Shown: positions 20,965 to 34,096, counted from the first letter of the stretch. The stretch is DNA of 64,000 bases from Agapanthus africanus (GCA_030015575.1 CM057338.1:833458353-833522352); one strand, 5' to 3'. The notes: generated by a model from the letters alone, not told the origin. Program-made: numbers and translations.

Positions 20965-23900
20965 CCAATTAGCATAACGATGGTGTGCAGAAGGTATTAA
21001 GTTCAGACAAAGCAAGGGATTAGTAAGAGGGCAAAGTAAATTGCGACTGATATTCACGACCAAACCAAGTATTTCTTCGCCAATCCTAAATCACCTTTGT
21101 ATTTCTCCAGGACACTCCGTATCACTACGAAGATCCCATTTTATTGGATACTCCATCGTATGGTTATATACGAACTCGAAAGGAACTTGTTCCAGTTCGG
21201 GGATGGATTCTGGTTCAGGAGAAATAGGAATAAAGTACATTCAGGTGTCTTTTATCTTCACCTTCTCTCGCATTGCGAGTGTTCCTAGGATTAGGACAGT
21301 ACACCCTTTATGCCTTTTGGATAGTCTTCTTCCAAACCATAGGCTGGTGCCGAACGGTAGGGAAGGAAGAAAACCATTTGGCCTAAAGGGGTGTACAGAA
21401 GGTAATGACTAAAGACACAGAAAGGGATTTAGAAAGATGGCAAAGAATTATACGGTTACAGTTGTGAATCTGGATAATGGTAGAGGCATTACTAGGAATA
21501 CCAGGATTCCCCACAGAAACATTTCAATGTTTCAGTTTCACTGTGTAATGTTAAAAGAAAACTGATTTCCCAATTAGACACTTACTCCAGGGTATGTATT
21601 TACCAGGTATGATTCTCATATCTGTATGGTTTTACAGATGATGAGTGGGAGTAAGTTATTGGGAATTGGGTGATCATCCTCATTATATCGGGATTCGTTG
21701 TAATCGGTGATATTTGAAGAGATCACCTGGGCTGTTTGCCGGTCGGCAATTATTTGGTTTTGAATATCCGCGGTTATGCACCAATTTCAAATTGATATAT
21801 CTGTACGTCTATTCTCATAGAGTGAGATATACCTTTTGATATTATGTCTATGACATTTACCTATATCAGTGGATGGTTTGGTAAGGAGCATTAAACAGCG
21901 GTGTAATTCTTCTTAACCATAAGTACAGTTTTTTTAACCTACGACGCACAGTGAAAGAGTTGTTAGACTCAGCGGACTTATACAGAGTATTGTATGTTGT
22001 CCAGTGTCCATTAGGACAGAGGGGTTGGTCCTCATACTATATTCTGCTTACTTTTAACTTCTCTAGTTCTTAGACATGTGTTTCGTTGAAACACAGGGTC
22101 TAAGTTTTGAGGAGTTATAGGTATTTGAATAGAGTAGAGTACCAGGTGTAGCAAGTATCGGGATTCTTCAAAGAGATTGAAGATGTAGATACTTGTGTAT
22201 GATATTCAGTTGATAGTAATGATGAAGACAGATTGCTTCTCTTTCAGGTTACTCATAATTGGAAGCATTCCTAAGTTGAGTAACGCTGATCGACCTCCTT
22301 CCATTTAGTTGACATGCACTGGAGATAGTTGCATGATTTGAATCTGGTTCAATTGAATCAGTGCCTCTGGTTCTATATTGGATATAGAACAGTTCATATC
22401 TTAACGATGTTAAGGTACGGGGAGTTGTCCAGCTTATGATTAAAACCAGACACTGGACAACTCAAGGCACGTTTCTGTAATGGCTGTTTGTGGGTTGACC
22501 CAGGCGATGACTAGGGTTGACTTTCTACCATCTGGACGAACAATAGCAATATTGTTCTAGACTCGCCACAGTTTTTATTAAAAATGGATTTTTTCAGAAA
22601 AGTAGTGGGAGTATGGTAGAACTGGAAGTGATTCCAGAACCACAAACGATTACTGAAGATTTGATAAGAAACCTAAAGATTCAATCTGATTTGACATTCC
22701 ATTGGCCACTCCGCAGATAAGGTGGGTAACTTCAGGCACCCGAGAGGTACTCCGGTAGCCTCAAGGACGGTGACAGGGAAGTTCTTGTTTACCCACACTT
22801 GCCATTATTGTTGTTCCAGGCTGCGAGACCCGGCAGGAGGATGAGTATAGCGTCGTTCTAAACTAGCTTTAGAAGTGCACGTCTATATGACTCTGGCAGA
22901 GGGTTGTCGTAGTCAGTGGGAGCAGCGGAAGCATTGGTGGACTTTGTGCTTATGTCTATTTATAGACTAAAGCAGATATAGCGGAGTAAGATCATCTGTT
23001 TCTGATGTGACAGTCATGGGTTTGACGTCATCAGAATAGGGGATGGATCTGTTGAGAAGGTAGTAGGAAGTGATATTCCTATACTACGATCGGTTATACT
23101 TTGGTCGTCACACAGTGTTTTCTCCACAAGGGACTTGGACATTATATCAGACATACTGGTTACTAGATCTATGGTTTTAGATCTAGATTTGGGTGGTTTC
23201 CCAATCAGGGTACTTTGACAGCATTCTAAGAGTATTTAGAATGGACGACTCCTGGCACGGTAGTGTACCTGCAGGTAATGGAGTCACCCTCTCTAAAGGT
23301 GTCTTACAGACTAAAGGGGAGAGGGATACGCATGATTGACAGATCACTTGCTTAGGCAATTGAGTCAATCATGAGATGTCAAGTACCACACCAGATGTTG
23401 TTCTTGCAGTAGGTGCAATAAGTTGATATTAATCCAATCCTGGAAAAACAGTCGGAAGCAGTTTTAGAACATAAGTGAATGTTCTAGGGATATGATAACG
23501 GCTGCCTCCTTTAGGAGACGGTTATCACTCCAGGCTTCCAAGGTGACATGGACGACAAGGAGGTTGTCAGAGTTATAGTTCTCCCTCTGACGAGGGGCAG
23601 TATTTTGGACAGGTGGTCCAAGGCAATACTGAGGGAGGCATGGCGCAGGATACTGATTAAGTTCAGTTAACGATACAGTCTAAGAAGTTTGGATTTGGAG
23701 TTCATTTATGAACTAGGTCCCATCAGACATCCAGACGTTCCAAGACAGGTATTGCTCATTTCGGGAGATGGTTTTCTCCGCGAACTTGAGATATAGAGAG
23801 ACAAAGAAAGAAACATCATAGCGGATCCACTAACTGAGGCTATTCCTCGAACGCAATAGTTTCGCAAACGGGTTTTGTGAGACTGACTAGTAGAGGAGTT

Positions 23901-23971
23901 GGGTGTTCGGTATCACACGGGTTGTGAGTATGCGACATCGCAATAATTAGCCTTGAGTGCAAGTGGGAGAT
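20965..23971 (+). repeat. extra copy of the copia 3' internal region
   Basis: It is a near-perfect duplicate of 28871-31877, with only a few differences noticed. It carries remains of pol in copia order: an integrase C-terminal-like stretch near 22420-22520, the reverse transcriptase to RNase H part near 22600-23400, and the RNase H tail with ADPLTEAIPR near 23820. It ends with the polypurine tract next to the LTR at 23972. Heavily broken, with no frame of useful length. Confidence 0.85.
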
Positions 23972-26190
23972 TGTTGGAGTTAGTGCCCTCAGAGTCAATT
24001 ATTGGATCACAGGCACGTGATTGCAATGATTGAGGGAGGACCTATCCCGGTAGGACAGTCTTACTCGAGATGATAGTATGCTATCTGGTTTATCTTTATC
24101 ATCGTGTACTGCTTTAGGTGACCTGACATGTCGCTATTACACGTTGATAGAGCCCCCAGGATTCTTGCTTGACGACCAGCAGTATGATGGCGATCATATA
24201 CGTGGGAGCTGGTAGTCTATAAGCACATCCTTAAAAGGTCCCTAGTCGTGGGAGTTTCGAGACTGGGCATCGATACTCCATTAGTAGGCTAGTGTATACA
24301 GTCGAGACCCCGACGAGGGGCGGTGGCCGGTCTCACAAGCCACTGGTGTCAGTTGGTTCACCTAAGATGTATACAGGTGCTCATTGGGTTATGGGTACAC
24401 CGGACAGGACTCGCCGGGAACATGCTAGTTGGTCTTATACCAGACGTCAGATAGCAGTTCCCTGGTGACATGTGTACAGGTTAGTTCATCGACCTGAGGA
24501 TCGTCATTTGTCTCGTGTGAGTTCCCACTGTGCTTTGATTACTACCCTACCACGGCTCAAAGGAGTCGTGCAAACAGGTTTTAGTTGGGTACAGTCCCGA
24601 GCCACATGGAGGCAGTGAGCGGATCTTCAGGGGTTCGTCTCTCCCGGTATTGGGGGTGAGGTCGCGCTGTGTCTAGGAGAGCCATTACGCAAAGCCCTCG
24701 GCCGAGGCAGGAGATTTACTGGTAGGTATTCCAGTAGTATCTCAGGGCGTTCTGGGCTACGCTCCGACACGACTTGTACCGCTTTTGGGGGTCTGACTTT
24801 TACCAACCCCCTAGGCCCGCCATGCGATACTCATAGACGAACGGACCGGACTGTACGGATATTGTCACTGACAGGCTCAGTTGGGTGTCGGGGTGAGCTT
24901 CCTCATCGACGTCCATTTTGGTCAATAGCTGGTGGCCCGTCACGTATTGGCTTATACCTCTGACGTGCTAGTGGTTAAATCCACAACCATAGTATTGACG
25001 AGTCTTTAGAGTCCACCACACTTTCTGTTACTCATGCTTTCGGGCGAAACGCTGTAGAGGCCGTATGGAGATATGGCAGGGTCCGATCAGATACGTGCGG
25101 TATTGTACGGATCAGGATCGGACAGTTTTGTACTAGTGGCCGTATAGTTATATGGCAGGGTTTGATCTGATACGTGCGGTATTGCACGGATCAGGATCGA
25201 ACGGATTTTACTAGCCGGCTTTGGCTTAAGCCGGTCCTAGTCTAGTACAGTGTAGATTTTATCTCATTGCATTTGTATCCGGTCGGAATACAGATGCGGG
25301 TGTGTATGCACAGTATCGGGGTTTTCCTGTAATTTATTACGGGACCAGTTTTCTGGAGTTGCCAGTTTGCATTCCGTTCCGGCCGGTTTTCCTTTGTTCT
25401 TTCCCGGCCGGACTTTTCCGATGGAGGGGGTAATTTGCAGTTTTGCAAATTACACTTTGTGGAGGGGTTTTATGCAATTGTGTTGATTATGATGGCTTTC
25501 ATATCTTGCACATTGACTTGATTTAATTGTGATTTGAAATAGGTATGGGTTTGATTTGATTTGAGTATGGTTGATGTTTTGTTGACCTTGGATATGGTCA
25601 CCTCCTTCTTGATCCTACACTCACCTCCCTTGTATTAGATTTTCCCTTCACCATTTCCATAAAAGACTTGGCCGGCCACTTCTTTTGAGGATGATGGTTC
25701 ATTTTTATTTTGATGAGGGTGTGAAAAAATTATTGTATCATCTCATTTTTTCCATTGCTACAAAAACCCAAGTTCACTTCTTATTGATTCCTCCATCATG
25801 GCAACTACATAACCCCAAATGAGACATATCATCTATACTATATTCTACAGCAATTCTTGAGCATGTCGAGTTGCCGGCTTCATGCTCGAGTTGCCTCGGT
25901 ATTGAGGCGGGAGCCCGTAAAAGACGAAGGCGATGTGGTGCCCTTTCCGGCGAGGAGGCGACGATATGGAGACTACACTTTCCGCGGGAGATCGGGGCGA
26001 TGATGAGAAGACCGGAGGACCGGATCTCTTGGTATACTTCTCTTCCAATCTCTTGTTAGCTAGCGTAGGTTAATGGTTAACGATCCGGGTTTTCTTTGTC
26101 CGCAGTAGCGCCGGTTTCCGAGTAAGGAAAAATTTTGATTCCGCAATTTGGCCTCGAGTAAGACGGCCGGGGCGCTGCCGTGGCGCAACA
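23972..26190 (+). repeat. copia LTR, 2219 bp (left copy)
   Basis: It starts TGTTGGAGTTAG directly after a polypurine tract and ends GCGCAACA directly before the primer site at 26191, giving inverted ends TGTTG / CAACA. The right copy is at 31878-34096 and about 93% similar sequence, judged by eye on part of it, lies on the minus strand at 59827-62073. Confidence 0.9.
25060..25205. repeat. duplicated hairpin unit within copia LTR
   Basis: Two units of about 80 bp each start GGCCGTAT. Each contains nested inverted repeats. The outer arms are GTCCGATC / GATCGGAC in the first and GTTTGATC / GATCGAAC in the second. The inner arms are near ATACGTGC / GCACGGAT. The relative on the minus strand (about 60840-60990) keeps both units with matching arms. 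Confidence 0.75.
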
Positions 26191-26202
26191 TGGTATCAGA
26201 GC
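26191..26202 (+). promoter_or_regulatory. primer-binding site, initiator Met tRNA type
   Basis: TGGTATCAGAGC immediately follows the LTR end. It is the classic plant copia site complementary to the 3' end of initiator methionine tRNA. It fixes the LTR border and the element's orientation. Confidence 0.92.
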
Positions 26203-27612
26203 CACGCCATTAACCTTACCTAGCTTCGTTTGATGTGTTTGCGTTTCCGATCGACCGAAATTTCCAAAAACCGTATTTTATTGCACATCAGTTTCTGTCG
26301 AAATTTTTTGGAGTCTAAAAATTTTTCAGGTGGTCTCAGAATGATGTGCAGGGAGTTCTAAGAACTCTGGGAAAATTCGAGACAGTGATCACTCAACAGG
26401 AGCGCGGAAGCGCCGCAAAAACCCTATTTGTGCCGCCCTTCCGCCGCAGGTTGGTGGGGTCACTGCTTCGATTTTCTCCAGTGGGCTTCTGGGCTATAAT
26501 TAGGGGTTTTGGAATATTAAAATTGGGCCAGTTATTTCTGTGAGTGCTACAGTTTTCTTTTGGGGCCCACTTGTTAATTATTTGATCGATCGGATATTTT
26601 AAACACATTATTTCACAGTATTTACATTATATCTGCGACCGTGAATGTCACTCGATCGGTAAATCCGGTCTAACTGCTATAGCCCGGTTAGACGGATTTG
26701 CGAACGTGACTTTCACGTTGATGTTCTATGTTTATGCTGTGTTGTTGCGGATCGGTCGTGGGGGATAGCCTGGATGCAATGCTAGTACAGTTTTGTTGTA
26801 TTATGTACATTTGTTATTGCGGGGCGAGCGTCCGACATGTGGACTGCCGTCACTGCCTGTTTGTATTATTCTTTTGGGGCACGACCTGGTTGCGGTCGAT
26901 GTACCCGGTGTATGTATATTTTACTTTCTGTACTAGGGTTGCCCCGCGGTGGGGTGCACGGATAGCCGGGTTCTAGAAGACAACAAGCCCGCATCTCATG
27001 GCATTGGGACGGAGGGGGCTTCACTCCAGGATTGGCTGGCTATCCGCCGCACTCGTAGGGGGTACAGGTTGACCCAGGAGGGGTGCCCAAGTTACCGGAT
27101 TCCGTGAAGTGCTGGGTGGTCCATTCACGGTGCTGAAGGGGGCTGCCTCGCTTCAGGTTTTGGCGGGTGACTTGCCGCGCCCGTAGGGGTCTAGGATTCT
27201 CATTGCACAGGCTATCCACACGACCAGGGGAACGTCGGGTTTCAGCAGCGGCTCTGTGAAACCCGGGGCTTCCAGATATCTGTATTGTTCTGTGATGCTG
27301 TACATTTCTGTGATGTTGCATTTTATTCACGCCTTGAGCGAAATACTATATATTGGTATATATATATTAGTAGATGTTGTATATGTTTTTCATCCGCGCT
27401 AGTCCAGTCCCCGCTCTGCCGTTAGTTAGCTAACCTAACGGGTGATGACGGGACCCAGTGGCGAATGCGGATGGCATATACGTACGTCAGTATATTTTCG
27501 TTCTTTGTGGTGTGATCAATTGATGGGACTGCATTGATTCGGATCAATGCAAGTTTAAACAAACCTATTCTGATGTTGTTGGAACATTTTTTCAAAAAGC
27601 TGTTATTGCAAG

Positions 27613-27850
27613 GACGTTCACTTTTGTTTTGCATCGTGGTATTCATTTGGAATATCCTGCTCCTCAGTCGACGAGGCAAGGGCCGAGATCCCTTCACCGG
27701 GAGTGACCCCTTGGACAGAAGTTTGCGTCAGGGCATTAACTTCACTATAGCCGATTACTTTTGCTTTGCATCGTGGTATTCAGTTGGAATATCCTGCACC
27801 TCATTCTACGGGGAAAGAGCCGAGATCCCTTCACCGGGAGTGACCTCTTT
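27613..27850 (+). repeat. 136-bp tandem module in copia leader, 2 copies
   Basis: Both units contain TTTGCATCGTGGTATTCA, then GATCCCTTCACCGGGAGTGA. They start near 27613 and 27749. The minus-strand relative has the same duplication near 59310-59400 and 59460-59560, with a period of about 143 bp, so the duplication predates the split of the copies. Confidence 0.8.
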
Positions 27851-27999
27851 AGTAAAGGTTTTCGTTACTATATTTTATAAAAGGCTATGCAGTTCCTTCA
27901 ACGATATCAAGTTCATTACGTTAAAGGTTTTTCGCCAAAAACCATTCGTAGCCCTCCGTCATTTCCTACAGGTATTATTTGGTATTCGTGCTGCGTTTG

Positions 28000-28185
28000 T
28001 TGACCTAGTCAAGACGTAGTGTTCGGTAGCTAAGTGGTACTTGTTTGTTGCATAAGTGGGATTGGTTAGGACAGTCGTGCGGCCTTGTTGACCTAGTCAA
28101 GGGCACGTACGGGTGGGTTTAATGCAATCCAGAATAATGACGGGTTGAACTTGACTGGCGGTTTATGGTTTGTTGACCTAGTCAA
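28000..28185. promoter_or_regulatory. three inverted TTGAC motifs in copia leader
   Basis: TTGACCTAGTCAA occurs at 28000-28012, 28088-28100 and 28173-28185. It holds two W-box-like TTGAC cores in inverted orientation. The minus-strand relative has TTGACAAGGTCAA three times, at 58981, 59063 and 59157, with similar spacing (82-94 bp). TTGAC is the core bound by WRKY factors. Binding here is inference. Confidence 0.6.
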
Positions 28186-28566
28186 GGTCATAAACCGCTT
28201 GGGGTAAAAATCATATCGGGAGTTTCAAAAGAACTGAAACTTGCCAAGCATGCGCATACCTTCTGGAGTGTGGTGACTTGAGTGGATTCCGTCAAGTTAT
28301 CATGCGATGATAGTTGGATCCCGATTCCCACTGATGAGTTGGTTTACTCCTCGGGTGATCCCGACTAATTCTTCTTTCAGGTTTGGAGGAGAATTTGAGG
28401 TACAGTGGGAGGTTTCCAGATTAGACAAAGTGGTAACCATTCTGATCTAGGTTAGAGTGCACGCTGAGTGTTTCTTTTCTCTCTCTCTGGCAGCGACCAT
28501 TGACCCGACCCTGGATTTTGACTCAGTGACCAAGTTGACCGAACCTTCTTAACACTGGTTTTTGGA

Positions 28567-29300
28567 TTGTCAGAGTTGCAGACCTCATTGCCACTCCTGC
28601 TTTTACCCTTTTCTCCAGGACACCCCGTATTACTACGAACGTCCACTTCCATTGGACAAAACCATCGTATGGTTATATACGAACTCGAAGGACTTCGAGG
28701 ATGGTTTCTGGTTCTGGAGAAAACGGATAGGACTATTCAGTTGTCTTTTCTTTTCACCTCCTCTCAGGTTGCGAGTACTCCTTGGTTTAGGAGTAGTACA
28801 CCTATTACGCAAATTGGATAGTCTTCTTCCAAACCTTAGGCTGGTGCCGACCGGTAGGGAATGAAGAAAACCAATTAGCATAACGATGGTGTGCAGAAGG
28901 TATTAAGTTCAGACAAAGCAAGGGATTAGTAAGAGGGCAAAGTAAATTGCGACTGATATTCACGACCAAACCAAGTATTTCTTCGCCAATCCTAAATCAC
29001 CTTTGTATTTCTCCAGGACACTCCGTATCACTACGAAGATCCCATTTTATTGGATACTCCATCGTATGGTTATATACGAACTCGAAAGGAACTTGTTCCA
29101 GTTCGGGGATGGATTCTGGTTCAGGAGAAATAGGAATAAAGTACATTCAGGTGTCTTTTATCTTCACCTTCTCTCGCATTGCGAGTGTTCCTAGGATTAG
29201 GACAGTACACCCTTTATGCCTTTTGGATAGTCTTCTTCCAAACCATAGGCTGGTGCCGAACGGTAGGGAAGGAAGAAAACCATTTGGCCTAAAGGGGTGT
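28567..29300 (+). repeat. tandem duplication inside copia internal region
   Basis: The stretch with CCGTATTACTACGAA and ATCGTATGGTTATATACGAA at about 28620-28690 recurs, diverged, at about 29020-29090. Both end near GGCTGGTGCCGA (28848 and 29248). The left edge of the 5226-bp duplicated segment (28871 and 20965) falls between the two copies. Confidence 0.7.
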
Positions 29301-31877
29301 ACAGAAGGTAATGACTAAAGACACAGAAAGGGATTTAGAAAGATGGCAAAGAATTATACGGTTACAGTTGTGAATCTGGATAATGGTAGAGGCATTACTA
29401 GGAATACCAGGATTCCCCACAGAAACATTTCAATGTTTCAGTTTCACTGTGTAATGTTAAAAGAAAACTGATTTCCCAATTAGACACTTACTCCAGGGTA
29501 TGTATTTACCAGGTATGATTCTCATATCTGTATGGTTTTACAGATGATGAGTGGGAGTAAGTTATTGGGAATTGGGTGATCATCCTCATTATATCGGGAT
29601 TCGTTGTAATCGGTGATATTTGAAGAGATCACCTGGGCTGTTTGCCGGTCGGCAATTATTTGGTTTTGAATATCCGCGGTTATGCACCAATTTCAAATTG
29701 ATATATCTGTACGTCTATTCTCATAGAGTGAGATATACCTTTTGATATTATGTCTATGACATTTACCTATATCAGTGGATGGTTTGGTAAGGAGCATTAA
29801 ACAGCGGTGTAATTCTTCTTAACCATAAGTACAGTTTTTTTAACCTACGACGCACAGTGAAAGAGTTGTTAGACTCAGCGGACTTATACAGAGTATTGTA
29901 TGTTGTCCAGTGTCCATTAGGACAGAGGGGTTGGTCCTCATACTATATTCTGCTTACTTTTAACTTCTCTAGTTCTTAGACATGTGTTTCGTTGAAACAC
30001 AGGGTCTAAGTTTTGAGGAGTTATAGGTATTTGAATAGAGTAGAGTACCAGGTGTAGCAAGTATCGGGATTCTTCAAAGAGATTGAAGATGTAGATACTT
30101 GTGTATGATATTCAGTTGATAGTAATGATGAAGACAGATTGCTTCTCTTTCAGGTTACTCATAATTGGAAGCATTCCTAAGTTGAGTAACGCTGATCGAC
30201 CTCCTTCCATTTAGTTGACATGCACTGGAGATAGTTGCATGATTTGAATCTGGTTCAATTGAATCAGTGCCTCTGGTTCTATATTGGATATAGAACAGTT
30301 CATATCTTAACGATGTTAAGGTACGGGGAGTTGTCCAGCTTATGATTAAAACCAGACACTGGACAACTCAAGGCACGTTTCTGTAATGGCTGTTTGTGGG
30401 TTGACCCAGGCGATGACTAGGGTTGACTTTCTACCATCTGGACGAACAATAGCAATATTGTTCTAGACTCGCCACAGTTTTTATTAAAAATGGATTTTTT
30501 CAGAAAAGTAGTGGGAGTATGGTAGAACTGGAAGTGATTCCAGAACCACAAACGATTACTGAAGATTTGATAAGAAACCTAAAGATTCAATCTGATTTGA
30601 CATTCCATGGCCACTCCGCAGATAAGGTGGGTAACTTCAGGCACCCGAGAGGTACTCCGGTAGCCTCAAGGACGGTGACAGGGAAGTTCTTGTTTACCCA
30701 CACTTGCCATTATTGTTGTTCCAGGCTGCGAGACCCGGCAGGAGGATGAGTATAGCGTCGTTCTAAACTAGCTTTAGAAGTGCACGTCTATATGACTCTG
30801 GCAGAGGGTTGTCGTAGTCAGTGGGAGCAGCGGAAGCATTGGTGGACTTTGTGCTTATGTCTATTTATAGACTAAAGCAGATATAGCGGAGTAAGATCAT
30901 CTGTTTCTGATGTGACAGTCATGGGTTTGACGTCATCAGAATAGGGGATGGATCTGTTGAGAAGGTAGTAGGAAGTGATATTCCTATACTACGATCGGTT
31001 ATACTTTGGTCGTCACACAGTGTTTTCTCCACAAGGGACTTGGACATTATATCAGACATACTGGTTTCTAGATCTATGGTTTTAGATCTAGATTGGGTGG
31101 TTTCCCAATCAGGGTACTTTGACAGCATTCTAAGAGTATTTAGAATGGACGACTCCTGGCACGGTAGTGTACCTCTGCAGGTAATGGAGTCACCCTCTCT
31201 AAAGGTGTCTTACAGACTAAAGGGGAGAGGGATACGCATGATTGACAGATCACTTGCTTAGGCAATTGAGTCAATCATGAGATGTCAAGTACCACACCAG
31301 ATGTTGTTCTTGCAGTAGGTGCAATAAGTTGATATTAATCCAATCCTGGAAAAACAGTCGGAAGCAGTTTTAGAACATAAGTGAATGTTCTAGGGATATG
31401 ATAACGGCTGCCTCCTTTAGGAGACGGTTATCACTCCAGGCTTCCAAGGTGACATGGACGACAAGGAGGTTGTCAGAGTTATAGTTCTCCCTCTGACGAG
31501 GGGCAGTATTTTGGACAGGTGGTCCAAGGCAATACTGAGGGAGGCATGGCGCAGGATACTGATTAAGTTCAGTTAACGATACAGTCTAAGAAGTTTGGAT
31601 TTGGAGTTCATTTATGAACTAGGTCCCATCAGACATCCAGACGTTCCAAGACAGGTATTGCTCATTTCGGGAGATGGTTTTCTCCGCGAACTTGAGATAT
31701 AGAGAGACAAAGAAAGAAACATCATAGCGGATCCACTAACTGAGGCTATTCCTCGAACGCAATAGTTTCGCAAACGGGTTTTGTGAGACTGACTAGTAGA
31801 GGAGTTGGGTGTTCGGTATCACACGGGTTGTGAGTATGCGACATCGCAATAATTAGCCTTGAGTGCAAGTGGGAGAT

Positions 31878-34096
31878 TGTTGGAGTTAGTGCCCTCAGAG
31901 TCAATTATTGGATCACAGGCACGTGATTGCAATGATTGAGGGAGGACCTATCCCGGTAGGACAGTCTTACTCGAGATGATAGTATGCTATCTGGTTTATC
32001 TTTATCATCGTGTACTGCTTTAGGTGACCTGACATGTCGCTATTACACGTTGATAGAGCCCCCAGGATTCTTGCTTGACGACCAGCAGTATGATGGCGAT
32101 CATATACGTGGGAGCTGGTAGTCTATAAGCACATCCTTAAAAGGTCCCTAGTCGTGGGAGTTTCGAGACTGGGCATCGATACTCCATTAGTAGGCTAGTG
32201 TATACAGTCGAGACCCCGACGAGGGGCGGTGGCCGGTCTCACAAGCCACTGGTGTCAGTTGGTTCACCTAAGATGTATACAGGTGCTCATTGGGTTATGG
32301 GTACACCGGACAGGACTCGCCGGGAACATGCTAGTTGGTCTTATACCAGACGTCAGATAGCAGTTCCCTGGTGACATGTGTACAGGTTAGTTCATCGACC
32401 TGAGGATCGTCATTTGTCTCGTGTGAGTTCCCACTGTGCTTTGATTACTACCCTACCACGGCTCAAAGGAGTCGTGCAAACAGGTTTTAGTTGGGTACAG
32501 TCCCGAGCCACATGGAGGCAGTGAGCGGATCTTCAGGGGTTCGTCTCTCCCGGTATTGGGGGTGAGGTCGCGCTGTGTCTAGGAGAGCCATTACGCAAAG
32601 CCCTCGGCCGAGGCAGGAGATTTACTGGTAGGTATTCCAGTAGTATCTCAGGGCGTTCTGGGCTACGCTCCGACACGACTTGTACCGCTTTTGGGGGTCT
32701 GACTTTTACCAACCCCCTAGGCCCGCCATGCGATACTCATAGACGAACGGACCGGACTGTACGGATATTGTCACTGACAGGCTCAGTTGGGTGTCGGGGT
32801 GAGCTTCCTCATCGACGTCCATTTTGGTCAATAGCTGGTGGCCCGTCACGTATTGGCTTATACCTCTGACGTGCTAGTGGTTAAATCCACAACCATAGTA
32901 TTGACGAGTCTTTAGAGTCCACCACACTTTCTGTTACTCATGCTTTCGGGCGAAACGCTGTAGAGGCCGTATGGAGATATGGCAGGGTCCGATCAGATAC
33001 GTGCGGTATTGTACGGATCAGGATCGGACAGTTTTGTACTAGTGGCCGTATAGTTATATGGCAGGGTTTGATCTGATACGTGCGGTATTGCACGGATCAG
33101 GATCGAACGGATTTTACTAGCCGGCTTTGGCTTAAGCCGGTCCTAGTCTAGTACAGTGTAGATTTTATCTCATTGCATTTGTATCCGGTCGGAATACAGA
33201 TGCGGGTGTGTATGCACAGTATCGGGGTTTTCCTGTAATTTATTACGGGACCAGTTTTCTGGAGTTGCCAGTTTGCATTCCGTTCCGGCCGGTTTTCCTT
33301 TGTTCTTTCCCGGCCGGACTTTTCCGATGGAGGGGGTAATTTGCAGTTTTGCAAATTACACTTTGTGGAGGGGTTTTATGCAATTGTGTTGATTATGATG
33401 GCTTTCATATCTTGCACATTGACTTGATTTAATTGTGATTTGAAATAGGTATGGGTTTGATTTGATTTGAGTATGGTTGATGTTTTGTTGACCTTGGATA
33501 TGGTCACCTCCTTCTTGATCCTACACTCACCTCCCTTGTATTAGATTTTCCCTTCACCATTTCCATAAAAGACTTGGCCGGCCACTTCTTTTGAGGATGA
33601 TGGTTCATTTTTATTTTGATGAGGGTGTGAAAAAATTATTGTATCATCTCATTTTTTCCATTGCTACAAAAACCCAAGTTCACTTCTTATTGATTCCTCC
33701 ATCATGGCAACTACATAACCCCAAATGAGACATATCATCTATACTATATTCTACAGCAATTCTTGAGCATGTCGAGTTGCCGGCTTCATGCTCGAGTTGC
33801 CTCGGTATTGAGGCGGGAGCCCGTAAAAGACGAAGGCGATGTGGTGCCCTTTCCGGCGAGGAGGCGACGATATGGAGACTACACTTTCCGCGGGAGATCG
33901 GGGCGATGATGAGAAGACCGGAGGACCGGATCTCTTGGTATACTTCTCTTCCAATCTCTTGTTAGCTAGCGTAGGTTAATGGTTAACGATCCGGGTTTTC
34001 TTTGTCCGCGGTAGCGCCGGTTTCCGAGTAAGGAAAAATTTTGATTCCGCAATTTGGCCTCGAGTAAGACGGCCGGGGCGCTGCCGTGGCGCAACA
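31878..34096 (+). repeat. copia LTR, 2219 bp (right copy)
   Basis: It starts TGTTGG after the polypurine tract AAGTGGGAGA and ends GCGCAACA against Tat-type sequence that begins GGATC. It is the same length as the left copy. I noticed only a single base difference in the parts compared. Confidence 0.9.

Larger units (their letters stand above)
26203..31877 (+). mobile_element. copia internal region, non-coding leader and decayed pol
   Basis: The first 2.4 kb hold no recognisable gag. They carry tandem modules (27613-27850, 28000-28185) that also occur in the minus-strand relative at 58900-59600. From about 28500 decayed gag/pol begins. The second half (28871-31877) carries the same pol remains as 20965-23971. 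It ends in GTGCAAGTGGGAGA, the polypurine tract. Broken in many places. No long frame. Confidence 0.75.
20965..34096 (+). mobile_element. Ty1/copia insertion in tandem form: 3' internal - LTR - internal - LTR
   Basis: It is inserted in the Tat-type antisense ORF. Two LTRs of 2219 bp (23972-26190 and 31878-34096) flank an internal region. In addition the 3007 bp before the second LTR are repeated before the first, so 20965-26190 and 28871-34096 are near-identical 5226-bp copies 7906 bp apart. The family is Ty1/copia: the primer site matches initiator Met tRNA, the PPT plus LTR junction (AAGTGGGAGA then TTGTTGG) is the usual one, and decayed pol peptides follow copia order. LTR starts resemble the Tork/Angela group. 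Coding parts are heavily broken while the two LTRs are almost identical, so the arrangement is young. A target-site duplication is not evident because the left end is not an LTR end. Confidence 0.85.

Noticed and set aside
21041-21412. 123-codon frame identical to 28947-29318
   Set aside because: Identical because the whole 5.2-kb segment is duplicated. The translation has no recognised domain and lies in decayed copia sequence.
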